DNA from: Tridacna crocea
Lineage: Eukaryota; Mollusca; Bivalvia; Cardiida; Cardiidae
DNA length: 64,000 bases
Assembly (NCBI GenBank): GCA_943736015.1
Contig: OX031069.1
Span: 44,488,728 to 44,552,727, forward strand
Direction: 5' to 3'
Shown one piece after another: positions 40,433 through 52,097 of this stretch (positions are counted from its first letter, which is position 1; each line of letters begins with the position of its first letter). The position numbers and the translations under genes were made by a program. The notes beneath the pieces are model-generated. The model did not search any database and was not told the DNA's origin. It saw only the letters and a list, made by a program, of their open reading frames with translations.

Positions 40433-40630
40433 AATGACATAATCAAACGGCTTGTCCAAGTTGAAAGCATTTACACATGATCAAACGAAATATGTCTCAA
40501 ACGGTGGAATTTGAGACTTAAAGTGCAGAAAACTTTGTGGGAAAAGGAGAAAATGCTGGTTACCAGCATTTTCTCCTTTTCCCACAAAGTTTTCCAAAAA
40601 GTTAAAACTCGGGATTTTGCGATAAAAGGA
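40433..40630 (-). mobile_element. A-family element with covaried stem
   Basis: GGCTTGTCCAAGTTGAAAGC, then AACTTTGTGGGAAAAGGAG with perfect complement CTCCTTTTCCCACAAAGTT around CTGGTTACCAG. The outer ends have decayed. Confidence 0.65.
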
Positions 40631-40860
40631 TGGTCTGATCTTGAGTCTACAGTTTCTCAACAAGTAACTTAACAAATATTTCTGAAAAGACAGCCTTTAA
40701 ATTCAACAACTCCCCTTTGTACTTACTGAAAGTATCCACGTCACAAGAAGTAGTAGGTCTGGAAACATCTAATGATTATTCCGAATATGGAGCTATTAGT
40801 ATAAATATTTAATGTGTTATCTTACAAACATAATGTAGTCACTTTGTGCGCCGTGCCTTT

Positions 40861-42440
40861 TTAGCTAGCCTGAGCACAACGTGCTCAAGGGGAGCTTTTA
40901 GGGTCACTGGGTGTCCGTCGTCCGTCGTGCGTCGTGCGTCGTCCGTCGTGCGTCGTGCGTCGTGCGTCGTCAACAATTCTTTAAACATCAACTCCTCCTA
41001 AACCGCTGGGCCAATTTGGACCAAACTTGGCAGGAATGTTCCTTGGGAGGCCCTCTTTAAAAATTGTTCACAGAATTTGATTCTGTCAAAAACTCTGGTT
41101 GCCATGGCAACGAAATGGAATTTTTTAGCAAATTCTTTAAAAATCTTCTCCTCTGAAACCGCTGGTCGGATTTTGAAATAATTTCACAGATATGTTCTTT
41201 GGGTGACCCTTTTCAAAAATTGTTCGTGAAATTTTGATCCGTCAAAAATTGTGGCTCTGGTGAATGGGGGCTACTTGCACTATACAGAAATGAAGGAATT
41301 CTTAAAAAATCTTCTCCTCTGAAACTGCTGGTTGGATTTTGAAATAATTTCACAGATATGTTCCTTGGGTGACCCTTTTCAAAAATTGTTCGTGAAATTT
41401 TGATCCGTCAAAAAATGTGGCTCTGGTGAACGGGGGCTACTTGCACTATATAGAAATGAAGGAATTCTTAAAAAATCTTCTTCTCCGAAACCGCTGGTCA
41501 GATTTTGAAATAATTTCACAGAGATGTTCCTTGGGTGACCCTTTTCAAAAATTGTTCGTGAAATTTTGATCCGTCAAGAAACATGGCTCTGGTGAATGGG
41601 GGCTTCTTGCACTATTGGGAAATGGGGAAATTCTTAAAATTTTTTCTTCTCTGAAACCACTTGTCAGATTTTGAAATAATTTCTCTGGGATATTCCTTGG
41701 GTGATCCTTTTCAAAAAGTGTTCACAAAATTTTAATCCGTCAAGAAACATGGCTCTTGTGAATGGGGGCTACTTGCACTATAGGGAAATAAAGAAATTTT
41801 TAAAAATTCTTCTTCTCTGAAACGGCTGGACAGATTTTAAAATGATTTCACAGTGATGATCCTTGGGTGACCCTTTTCAAAAACTGTTCACAAAATTTTG
41901 ATCCATGAAGAAACATGGCTCTGGTGAATGGGGGCTACTTGCATTATATGGAAATGAAGAAATTCTTGAAAATTCTTTTTCTCTGAAACCCCTAGTCAGA
42001 TTTTAAAATAATTTGACAGAGATGTTCCTTGGGTGATCCTTGCTCTTGTGAATGGGAGCTACTTGCACTATATGGACATGATGATATTCTTGAAAATTCT
42101 CTTTCTCTGAAACCCCTGGTCAGATTTTAAAAGAAATTTTCCGAAATGTTCCTTGGGTGACCCTTTTCAAAACTTGTTCGTAAATTTTGATCCATCAAGA
42201 AACATGGCTCTCGTGGATGGGGGATACTTGCTCTTATACAGAAATGAAGAATTCTTAAAAATTCTTCTTTTTGAAACTGATGGTCAGATTTGGAAAAGAA
42301 TTTTACAGGTGACCTTTTGAAAATTGCTTAGCAAAATTATGAATTTGGTTCCAATGTTTCAATACCTCAAAAAAAAGATATAGGCTATGGTCATCTCAAA
42401 ACTCAGGTGAGCGATCCAGGGCCATCTTGGCCCTCTTGTT
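40861..42440 (+). mobile_element. Longest C-family element, about eight tandem units
   Basis: It opens TTTTAGCTAGCCTGAGCAC, AACGTGCTCAAGGGGAGC, then a (CGTCGTG)n-like tract at about 40914-40970. GTTGCCATGGCAAC lies at 41099-41112. About eight units of about 165 bp follow, each with GAAACCGCTGGTCAGATTTT, GATGTTCCTTGGGTGACCC, and GTGAATGGGGGCTACTTGC. It ends CTCAGGTGAGCGATCCAGGG, CCATCTTGGCCCTCTTGTT. It has no transposase. Confidence 0.7.
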
Positions 42441-42486
42441 ATTGCCTTAAGGAAGTTTTGTTTCAAATATTGAGTTCTCTCAACCC

Positions 42487-42765
42487 TTGTGGGGGTTTTC
42501 TTTTCTTTTCAGTGAATTTACACCCGTCAGTTTCATACCAATCAGCCATTCTTTGGCAAAAGGTTGCTTAATGCATCTCCATGGTGCACGCTCATTCGGC
42601 ATGCTTCGGGTGGTGGAAGCCATTAAATCCCTTGGATGTATCTGGCGGATTGTTATGCACCAGATCGGTTTTATCGCCCAGAAATACGCCGGTTTATATA
42701 CTGTTCTGAAAATTGTCAGGCTCCTTTTACAAAAAAGAATCTGGAGATTCATTTTTTTTTTTTAA
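42487..42765. other. Open on both strands; origin uncertain
   Basis: The block is less A+T-rich than its surroundings, with 90-codon frames on both strands (plus: MWGFSFLFSEFTPV; minus: KPIWCITIRQIHPRDLMAS). TTTTCTTTTCTTTTCAG at about 42496-42512 looks like a splice acceptor in front of the plus frame. However CTTTGGCAAAAGGTTGCTTA, ATGCATCTCC inside it resembles the F-family end at 2728-2757. I recognise no domain. It could be a decayed mobile element or an exon. Confidence 0.2.
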
Positions 42766-42769
42766 TCGA

Positions 42770-43200
42770 AACCTTTCTAACTATTTTTCAGTTGGCAAAC
42801 AGTACATTCATTTTTTAACGCGGTTTACCAATTCCGATCAATTACGAATTTTCCGATCTTATACACGTTTCATGTAAGTCAATAATGGCATGTTTGGTCA
42901 AAGTTTTGTAATTATAATCCCCATTTATAACATATTACTGTCAAAGATCCCTCATTAAAATAACAGTAAAATTAATTGTTACAAATCGGCAACTTATATC
43001 ATCTTAAGGTCGCCATGGGCTCGCTGAAAAACACTTTTTACTAGACCTATTCAATTGCATTTCACAAGCCAACTCGGAAAAAAAAAACAAAGCCAATGGC
43101 CTTTCAAACATTATCATGTGGTTTACTTCTTGTACAAGATATACGACGAAAGCATGGACAGAAATCTACTTCCCGCTATCGATGAATAAAGTACCGCATT
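42770..43200. other. No recognisable feature
   Basis: This is A+T-rich unique-looking sequence. Confidence 0.5.
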
Positions 43201-43202
43201 GT

Positions 43203-43410
43203 TAACCTTTCGGCTGCTAAGCGCGACTCACTGACCTTTTGCTGACAGTGTAGATCATGATCAGTCTGCACGTTCTGTGCAGTCTGATCGTGGATCTACA
43301 CTGTCCGATAAGGACAAATTATTCCCCAAAGCATAACTTTAAAATAGCAATATTTGGTTTTTTACTATCTAACTAAAAATTTCATTTTAGTTATTCAGTA
43401 GGATAAGGAT
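43203..43410 (+). mobile_element. D-family element
   Basis: TTAACCTTTCGGCTGCTAAG, CGCGACTCACTGACC, hairpin at 43243-43307 with apex GCACGTTCTGTGC, then CCGATAAGGACAAATTATTC, AATAGCAATATTTGG, TTTTTTACTATC. It is collinear with 24252-24474, but the apex is in the opposite orientation (GTTCT against GAACG). Confidence 0.7.
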
Positions 43411-43443
43411 TATAAAGCAGTGTAAAAAAGCGTTCAAAGAAAT

Positions 43444-43891
43444 AGAGGATATTTGTATTTTTCGGTGAAAGATCGAAATTTATTTCATCGAGTGGACACC
43501 ATCGGTAATATTTTCACGAGTGGCGCAGCCACGAGTGAAAATATAACCGATGGTGTTCACGAGATGAAATAAATTTCGATCTTTATCCGAAAAATACAAA
43601 TATTCTATTTATTTCATGCTTTTTACCCTTTCTGGGTGGAGCTTTATCAAAATTCAGTACAGTTCTTTTCCCTTATTCCCCGTGGCGTACCCCTCCCGCA
43701 TAGCAACGTTACGTCAAGCGCGAGAAATGTAAGGTATATGACGTCATATTTCCCATCTGGTTGTTAGGCACGCGCAATTCACCTAGGCAACAAGAACGTG
43801 AAAATCGGTATTTTCACTGGTGGTATCAGTGTAAGATCGAAAAATATTTTCACTGCTATTTCTCGATATCCTACCCGAAAGCATGAAATAA
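43444..43891 (+). mobile_element. E-family element, full length
   Basis: This is the most complete copy. AGAGGATATTTGTATTTTTC, a long hairpin whose arms (GATCGAAATTTATTTCATC, GTGGACACCATCGG, TATTTTCACGAGTGG and complements) meet at GTGGCGCAGCCAC, then the tail: TTTTTACCCTTTCTGGG, CCCCGTGGCGTACCCCTCCC, GCATAGCAACG, TTACGTCA, TGACGTCATATTTCCC, a CACTGGTGGTATCAGTG hairpin, and GAAAGCATGAAATAA. It encodes nothing. Confidence 0.8.
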
Positions 43892-44199
43892 ACGACATGC
43901 CTTATGTCGGAATCAAAATTATTTTAATTCTTTCCTCCACAAGAATTCAATTAAGAAAATCTTCCTCAGACTGAAATCTTGTCTCCATAAATTTAACAAC
44001 ACGTATTTAAGATGCTTCGAAATTGAACTAATACTGACTGTTAAACAAATGGATCGACAAGACACTTGGTACAAATCTCTATCAATTTCCGACTTTACTT
44101 TTTCGCTGCCAACTAAATCATCCAGAATTTTCCCAAGATCTTAAATTTTCTAAATCTTCCACTTGAATTGAAAATTGTTTAGCCGGGTGTATCTTCAGG

Positions 44200-44470
44200 T
44201 AGCAGAAAATCTACATCCAAGTCCAGACCAATCTTAATCAACGCTGTCCGCAGAAGACAAATGGACACAATAGGCAGTGAAAGAGTTAATCGGAAATACA
44301 GTGAACGTTTTTTGTGCAATTTAAATGTCGTAAAAGTCGGATGACATTAAACTCTCAGCCAAAAAGAAACGACTTCAATTTTGTCCGTTCTAAAAATACA
44401 TTTCTATAAAAAAAAATGCATACGTTCTGTGCAGCCTGATCCTGATCCATGTTATGGAAAAAAAGTAGGG
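44200..44470. mobile_element. Two D-family remnants
   Basis: CTACATCCAAGTCCAGACC, AATCTTAATCAACGCTGTCC, GGCAGTGAAAGAGTTAATC (44210-44292), and TACGTTCTGTGCAGCCTGAT, CCTGATCCATGTTATGG (44421-44457). In the second, one arm is missing. Confidence 0.4.
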
Positions 44471-44748
44471 GACGCATTATTCAGTGAAAGATTTGATTTT
44501 GGGAAAGGTCAAGTATTTTTGTGCCAATTAAATGTCATAATGGTCAGATGACAATAAACTCTTAACCAAAAAAAAAAAACCGATTTCAATTTTGTTGGCT
44601 CTAAAAATACATTTGCTGACGACAAATTAAGCATGTCACAAAGATCAAGTTTGATAGGGTGGAAACGCGTGGTTTGAACAACCAGAAATTCTGATTATCA
44701 GCACTTTCTCCCAGTCCCAAAGCCGTCTTTCCCAGGTTTGTTTCAGAG

Positions 44749-44970
44749 TTAACTCATTACCACACGAGAAGATTTCGGACTGGTCCAAACTGAAAGGATT
44801 TGCAGACGACAAAATAAAGATTACTGAAAAATTGAAATTTGTTCTGGGAAGGGTAGAAAACACTGTGGGAAAAGGAGAAAATGCTGGATACCAGCATTTT
44901 CTCCTTTTCCCACAATGTTTTCTAAAGGCTTCTTTCTCAGGGGCGTCAAAAGTGTGTGGTAATGGGTTAA
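44749..44970 (-). mobile_element. A-family element
   Basis: TTAACTCATTACCACACGAG to TGTGTGGTAATGGGTTAA. Apex ATGCTGGATACCAGCAT. The stem has CACTGTGGG against CCCACAATG, one pair broken. The 117-codon minus frame crosses it and is not a gene. Confidence 0.7.
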
Positions 44971-45164
44971 GCTGATTTGAAAATTCCCCTTTAGGCAATA
45001 GGAAATGACGTAATCAAATTTCAATTACTTTTGCTTCCGGCAAATAACTTCAATCCTCTTTTTATTCGATGGCTTAAAGTGCTAGGTAAATTATGTATTA
45101 GCAAATACAGAGATAGTCAATAATTTTGGTCGTAATTTTAGGGCCAAAATTGTCATCGCTTCTT

Positions 45165-45412
45165 GGCTTGCAAAACCGGCGAAAAGTGGCATTCTGAAAT
45201 GTGTGTAACGTATCGGTTCGGATCACTTTGCGCAGCTCGAACATGCTAATCCGAGATGGCAGTTTAAGACTACAGCAGAATTTGAGCTACAGTAGACCAG
45301 TTCAGAACAGAAAATTGTATTTAAACGGAGTGTCGTTCCGGATTAGTTTGTGCGGACTCCGAGACAAAAATTTACGCGAGTATCCAAATGCTCCTTTGCG
45401 CGTCTTAAAGCC
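45165..45412. mobile_element. Diverged F-family foldback
   Basis: GTAACGTATCGGTTCGGATC, GCGCAGCTCGAACATGCTAA, TCCGAGATGGCAG, and a second half GTGTCGTTCCGGATTAGTTT, GTGCGGACTCCGAG, follow the layout of the next element with many substitutions. Confidence 0.5.
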
Positions 45413-45423
45413 CATAATTGGAG

Positions 45424-45692
45424 TGCAACACGCGAAAAGGGTCATTCGGACATTTGCGTAAAGTGTCGTCTCGGATCCGCCTGCGCAGTCCGCACAGGCT
45501 AATCCGATAATCCGAAACGACACTTTCCGATTTTATGTGATTTTCTGTTTTACGCAAGTCTACTGTAGCACAAAATCTAATGTAGTCGTAAAGTGCCGTC
45601 TCGGAGTAGCCTGCGCGGACTGTGCAGGCTAATCCGGGACGACACTTTACGCAAATGTCCGAATACACCTTTTCGCGTGTTGCAATCCGATA
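45424..45692. mobile_element. F-family foldback, best copy
   Basis: The outer inverted repeats are CAACACGCGAAAAGGGTCAT, TCGGACATTTGCGTAAAGTG and their complements ending TTTTCGCGTGTTGCA. Each half carries its own small hairpin (GCCTGCGCAGTCCGCACAGGC and GCCTGCGCGGACTGTGCAGGC, 21 bases each, here named by their GCCTG...CAGGC ends). The spacer has GATTTTATGTGATTTTCTG. The open minus frame of 127 codons is a shadow. This family resembles abundant dreissenid and other heterodont repeats as I remember them. Confidence 0.65.
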
Positions 45693-45699
45693 GGCTCTA

Positions 45700-48230
45700 T
45701 TTCGAAACATATAATGTCCAGTATTAAAGTTAGACTGAAAAAGAGTTCTTTTTAATTTACAATAAATAGTTAGGGAACACAAGAGCAAAGTCCGACACGA
45801 TACACATATTCAAACAATGATGCAAATGATGTACAATTTGAAATTTCTGTCATCTTTCTTTGGTAGATTGTGAAATAATCTGCAGAAATTAACTTTAGAT
45901 ATAAACAATAGTTCCCAACTTACTCTTCCGAAAGGTTGAGAAAAAAACGTAAGAGATGACAGGCTGTAGGATTTGATTTAGATTGGTCTCCATGGCAAGG
46001 TCCAGCATTTTCAGTACAGGCGATTTTAAAATCTTTATTATGACGACAAAATGGAAAAGTCAAATTACGGGGACATCTTGATTTTATAGTACTCAATATA
46101 CCGTAATGAACTATAATTTGATACAAATTTTCGCCGCAAATTAATTTTCACATAAAATCGCAGTAGTTAACTGCAGTTCCGACACAACTTTGAACAGAAA
46201 CGCAAATAACTAATTGATTACCTTTATCTTTGCTTCTGTTTGATTTTCCGTATCATTTTCATTATTGTTTGTATTTTGAGCTATTGATTTCATACTTTGA
46301 TGAATGTCATCGTTTTCATCGTAATTTCGACTGTTAAACCGGGTTCATTGTCGACTTCATGCCTGAAAAACGCATGTATTTTGCTGAAATGGACATTCTT
46401 GAAATAATTTCGAATTAAAACGACTGTACCTCTAAAATATTCTTAAGCTTCCAAGTCGGCATTGTAATGCATGTATAGCTCGTTCACAAGAATTTTACAG
46501 ATTTTAAATCGGTGATCGTTATTGTTTTATTTCAAGACCGGTATTGTCGCCAATATGAATTTGCTTTAATGACAACTAAGATCTAGTTCTGCTTAAGTTC
46601 TCGTAGTGCTTACGGAGGCAGGATACACGAGATAAAGTGGTTGTAATTTGTTATCATTTGAATTAAATTTACCCCACGAAATTAGCCCTCTTGGCGCTGT
46701 GCTGTTCTTAGGGCCAACACCAGAGTAGAGTAATTACATCGAATTAGTAAATCTTTGGGACCAGCTCTTAGTCTCATTTCAGTCTTATCGTTTTTGACTT
46801 TTCTTCTCCTAGTATTCTTTTCCGCATTAGTAGCTAAGTGGTTAGCTTAGCTGAATCGTGACCAATGGTTGCAGATACGCGGCTTAGGCAAGCTTTCTTT
46901 CCAGAGACTTTCCACCTCTTACCTCTGATGCATGTGAGAAAAAGAGTCAGTGACTTGGAGAGAAATTTGTGTCAGTGCTGGTGTGAGAAACACAGAAAAC
47001 ACATGTAGGCGTAAGTGCACTGATCGCCGTGATATGACCTAAACTGTTGACATGGCATTAATCTCCAAAGGTACATACAGTTTTTATCTATCTGCTGTTT
47101 TTCCTGTACCAAGCTAGTATCAAACGCACTGCTACACTTAGAATTGTTTTTTCGCCAATGCAAAGAGAATCTCCAATCAACTGTCAATTACTTTGCGTCA
47201 ACGCACATTTGCCTATAGAGGTATTGTAATATTGTTTAAGAAATTGTAACTGGCCCGATCATTTTGATAATCTGGTGAAAATATTTACTATGGAAGGGGT
47301 CAAAGTAGTTGTTGATCGACTGAATTACTGACCATGCTTATGAGGCAGTTCTTTCAATGCATTTGATTTTAATATTCTTAACAGTATTGTAGTCAGTGTA
47401 GTGGACTTTCAAAATGCAGTTAAGTGCTCCATAAAGTCCCCTGACTTTAAAGTCTGCCGACTGATGACATTCTATCATGCGATACCATTACGCGTGAAAG
47501 AGATTATCAAAACCTTTTACCACTTCCGTGCCACGCCGACCTATGGTTATTGCTTCCATTCTTTTGGGTTGATTTTTCATAATCTTGATTTTTTTAAATA
47601 GCCAGTGCATGATCTCCCTACAAACCAACACGACTGATATTGGATAACTTAAGATCTTTTGTAATGCTAAAATGTTCAACCGAACTGAATTACCACAATC
47701 CCAACGCTATTAACATCAGGATTTAATGACAAAACATGTTTGTATCCAAGGAAAGAACGTTCGATGCTTCTTAAAGCGTATACAGTATAAATTTAACACA
47801 ATCGTCACATGGTCAACAACGTCTGCCGAAAATTGGACTCTTAAGATTGTCTTCGTATCATACCTTTATTGCGGAATAATTGACGAGAAATAGTTTCTCC
47901 CAAGTGTATATTATACCCTCTCCCACCTACAGGCGACCTTGTAGTCTTCCCGAGCAAACAAACAACGATGAAGAAAAAAAACAAAAACATGCGATTTATC
48001 CTCGTGAGATAATATTCGCTCATGCATTGATGTATGTTTTTTTTCCCAAGGTGACCATGTTGATATTCTATTCTTTTCACAGCGACTGTTTTTAGTGTCA
48101 TTAAAAAGAAGGGCGTAATAAACATTGCTATCATAGGGTCAACAGTGGCCGCCCATTACGACTGCCTTAAACGATATGACAGAAATAGATCATGTCCCAC
48201 CAGTCATAGGTAACTAACGTCTCAGGTATC
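45700..48230. other. No recognisable gene or repeat
   Basis: This long unique-looking stretch is not covered by the families described. It has short open frames on both strands with no motif. TAGCTAAGTGGTTAGC at about 46831 resembles a pol III A box but has no matching B box at tRNA spacing. Confidence 0.45.
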
Positions 48231-48234
48231 ATAG

Positions 48235-48330
48235 GCAAACTCTTTTTTCGGAGGGCAGAGGTCAACATCAGACTGCACAGAATGGATAGTCTAATCTTGA
48301 ATCCATACCGTCCACTGTTTAAATGTAGCC
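48235..48330 (+). mobile_element. Diverged D-family hairpin
   Basis: GGTCAACATCAGACTGCAC, AGAATGGATAGTCTAATCTT, GAATCCATACCGTCCAC. Pairing is partial. Confidence 0.45.
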
Positions 48331-48689
48331 TTTAAAGATATAACTAAGTTTCGGTGTAAAGTGGTTTTAGCCGTAGAAGCAGAAGATCGCGTTTTGTGTA
48401 TTTGGCATTTGCTGAGACAGCAAAGAGAAAATATAAAGACTAGACTCCCAAAGAGACATGCAAACGTTTGCATAATGAATCTCGCTACCATAAATGTGCA
48501 ATTAAGGGCTTAGAAATCCATCGACAAATCAATTTTTACACCCAATTTTCTTTACAAAGTGCAAACTGGGAGTGACTTTCATAATCTTGTATGAATCTTA
48601 AACTGTGACAATTCATCCATTAACCTTCATCCGCTAAACAGCTCAGGACATGATCAACAGAATAACTGGTAAACCAGAAAAAAAATTAC

Positions 48690-49800
48690 AGTCTGCAGAA
48701 AATTAGCAAATAGTCAAGCTTTCCACACAACACAAAACAGAGCAAGCACTCACTCTATTAACATAACTTACAAAAAAAGCAACTGCTCGATCACTCAAAT
48801 TGATCAAGAGCATGCAAACTCCGAAACACAAAACACGAATGAAGCAACCATTTGAGCAGTAAATAAAAGAACTCTTGAAATTTAACACAAAACCAAGCAA
48901 GTGTATAATTATGAAACAAATAAATGCTCAACAATTAAAAGCAAGCCAGCATTCAACTATGCAAATAGACAAAGATCCAAGCCCCTCTTATAATGTAAAA
49001 AAAAAACAACAAAAAACAGGAAACCAAGCTATCATGCAACAATTAACCTAAACACAATATCTACGAAGCTTTTTCAGCACTCCACCTAGCGCAAGTAATG
49101 AAATACTTAACTGAACTAAAAACTGAGAACCATTACAAATTTGACTTCACAAAGATGCAAGCGCAGGTAAAGACAAAGACAAGCAACGACCAAAGCAGGT
49201 ATAATTTAGTGCAACAAAAAAGGCAACCATTTAAGGACTTAACAATACATATTTACGCAACCACATAGTATAACGCAAAACTAAGCAACCAGAAAAAAAC
49301 TTTATGCAACTCAAAGCATACACACGATTAAAAAAACATCAATCAAGCACTAAACAAAAGAAAAAGGTTGTACCATTAAAGCACTCAAACCAATACAAAC
49401 AACAATCGAAGCATCCAACAAAAAAGTAATTTAAACATTTAAAGAACAAGATACATGTAAATCAAGTATCTACTTAAATATTTCACGAACAAAAATAAGC
49501 AACCTTTAAAGTATCAAATAGAACACATCAATGCAACCATTTACCCGCTTACCCCTACTCTAATCTAAGCAACCATTCAAACATTTAACAAAAAAGGAGC
49601 AACAGGTCAAGCTCTCAACAAGTCAAAAGCAAGGGATTATTTATGTATTAACCAAAACAAAAACAACAAGGTGGAATGCAGAGAAACTATGGAGGCACTC
49701 GCACAGAACACAGAAACCACGCAGCAAGTCAAACATTGAACGCTAAACTAAACAGTAATTCAAGCATTAAATTACAAAAGATAACAAACAACCAGGTACT
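48690..49800. repeat. G-poor, A/C-rich degenerate tandem tract
   Basis: For about 1.1 kb the plus strand is dominated by A and C, with recurring AAGCAACCATTTAA, CACTTAACAAAA, CTCAACA and CAAGCA words at intervals of very roughly 40 bases. Strand asymmetry is strong. There is no long open frame. I read it as an old minisatellite; the unit cannot be fixed by eye. Confidence 0.5.
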
Positions 49801-49929
49801 CCATAAAATCAAATAAAAAGATAAGTAAGATAATCATTCTACAAAATAATAACACAGCTTTAAGCCAACAGCACAGACAAGCAACAAAGTGACAAAACTT
49901 TTGTCTTGTCAAAGAAAAGGCCGTCTGAA

Positions 49930-50010
49930 GAGTGCAATGACTTTTATATAAGTGAATTTTAGTTAGTCTGACCTTGATCTGTGATGTCCGGAAGGCTGAT
50001 TGTATAGCCA
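49930..50010 (+). mobile_element. Half D-family hairpin
   Basis: TTTTAGTTAGTCTGACCTTG, ATCTGTGATGTCCGG is a single eroded arm. Confidence 0.35.
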
Positions 50011-50014
50011 ATAT

Positions 50015-51187
50015 CCGATGAAAAGGCTACAAGGGCATCAAACGATCGTTGCAGCCCAATGAATGTAAGTTTTATGTACCCGGATAAGGTTTATTAACAC
50101 TATCAATAAATGTGGTTTTATCTTTCTGTTCAATGATTACTTTGGTCTTTGATCTCCTCATCTAGTTTTGTTTTTTGTTGTGACAGTTATAATGGATATA
50201 TCCGGTGGTTCGATAGTACTAACACATGTAAAGCTGCCTCTTTTTATAGGTCCTTATTGACTCATTCTAAAGGTGTTGGATTGGTAATCATGCAATCGTA
50301 TTACCATCCTACAGGCATTCGTACTTAGTCGAGGGTGTATTTTGATCAAGACACAGGAAGCCACAACATGATACTCGTAAACAAAGGAAAACCTCAAAAA
50401 TTAATATATTGCCATATTATGACTGAATCATATTTGATAAAGCAGTAAACCATATGGTACAAAACACACAGAAACTCTCTTCCTTCTGGTAAGGTCTGTA
50501 TTGGTTTTGATAGGTAGACATGAAAAGTCTAAAATGACAAGTAAAACCACTATGGCGATGACTAGGGCTTACCATACCTCTATATTACAAAATTGGAGAG
50601 TTATAGTGGAATAAGAAGGATTGTTATTAAATGTACATTTGATGGACTGACTGATCAATAAATTGACAAGTCGATTGAATTAGTTGTTGATTGATTGGTT
50701 GACGTTGGAATGTACAATGTGACTTGTGTGCTCGACCAGTTTTACCTGTAAAATATATTTTTATAAGAAATGCATCAAATGACGCTGCACATATAAAGAA
50801 AACATATTAAGTGCAGCTTTGTATGTTTTTAGGGTGAGAGATGTATTAAGTGATCTACGGTTCTTTAAAGGAGATAACACTTGTAAACAGTAAGGAAAAC
50901 AAGCTTTAATTCCTTAAGTGCGATAAATGCAAACAGCGAAAAAGATGAATGGCAAGAATCAAGGCAATAGACAGATCATTGTAGAAAATAGAAATCGTCT
51001 CATCTGTCAATAAAACCATATTTTCTTACTATTTTTCTGCAAGTAAACAATTTAGGTGATAATTTTTTTTTTCAAGTTAGCACAGGATTAAGTACTTTTA
51101 TAATATCTTGTTAAGTAAAATAGAATAAAGTATAGTAAGCGTCACATTTGGAGGACTTACTGGCAAGGTTATTTACCTCCATTTTTA
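50015..51187. other. No recognisable feature
   Basis: This is unique-looking A+T-rich sequence. Short GATTGATT-type patches lie near 50640-50700 (ATTGGTTGACG). Confidence 0.5.
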
Positions 51188-51606
51188 TAGCAGTGAAAAT
51201 ATTTTTCGATCTTACACCGGTACCACCAGTGAAAATACCGATTTTCACGTTCTTGTCGCCTAGGTAAATTGCGCGTGCCTAACAACCAGATGGGAAATAT
51301 GACGTCATATACCTTACATTTCTCTCGCTTGACGTAACGTTGCTATGCGGGAGGGGTACACCACGGGGAATAAGGGAAAAGAATTGTACTGAATTTTGAT
51401 AAAGCTCCTCCCAGAAAGGGTTAAAAGCATGAAATAAATAGAATATTTGTTTTTTTCGGTGAACGATTGAAATTTATTTCATCTCGTGAACACCATCGGT
51501 AATATTTTCACTCGTGGCTGCGCCACTCGTGAAAATATTACCGATGGTGTCCACTCGCTGAAATAAATTTCGATCTTACACCGAAAAAATTAAATATCCT
51601 CTATAT
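51188..51606 (-). mobile_element. E-family element, 3' end truncated
   Basis: It enters at TAGCAGTGAAAATATTTTTC, so about 30 bases of the usual end (TTATTTCATGCTTTCC...) are absent. TGACGTCA at about 51300, CGGGAGGGGTACACCACGGG, a full hairpin around GTGGCTGCGCCAC, and AAATATCCTCTATA at the far end. Confidence 0.7.
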
Positions 51607-51859
51607 ATTAAACGTCTATTTTAGTGTGTTTGGCGTCATCTTAATTTAAAATCATTTATAAATGTCTTCTGCGTCTGCGATTTCCATTTTTTTAAGGGCA
51701 AATGACATTACATATTCCAGATAGAAAACACACTACATGTACCCAACTCTCATATTAACCAAATAAACAATAACAAAACAATAACAGAGTTGCAAATATT
51801 AACGGAAAGAAAATACGAGCAATAGAAAGCGTGCAACAGCCCCTTCTCCCCCACGCCCT

Positions 51860-51886
51860 CCCCCCCCCCCCCCCCAAAAAAAAAAA
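51860..51886. repeat. Poly-C followed by poly-A
   Basis: A run of 16 C is followed directly by 11 A. The C run is long enough to be slippage-prone and its exact length in the assembly may be unreliable. Confidence 0.8.
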
Positions 51887-52097
51887 CCCAAAAAACACCA
51901 ACAATCAAAAAATCTACGGCATATGTCCTCCTTGAAGATCGTGAAATAATCGGTAGAGGGCGTGATTAATGGATTTAAGGTATTATCACCCTAAGGCTTC
52001 TAGTGCAGAATAGATCGAACTTTCTTCTTTGTTGATAATAACGATTTATACCGATATATTATTTTTGCACATTTCTAACCGACCAGAAATTCCTTTG

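Noticed and set aside
40914-40970. Regulatory CG-rich repeat or CpG island
   Set aside because: It is the CGTCGTG tract found at the same position in other C copies, so it is part of the element.
44645-44998. 117-codon minus-strand frame
   Set aside because: It crosses an A element; the same peptide words (KRRKCWYPAFSPFPT) appear wherever that hairpin occurs.
45405-45788. 127-codon minus-strand frame
   Set aside because: It covers an F foldback; no homology and no start or splice support.
46826-46890. SINE head near TAGCTAAGTGGTTAGC
   Set aside because: No B box at the right spacing and no body or tail.
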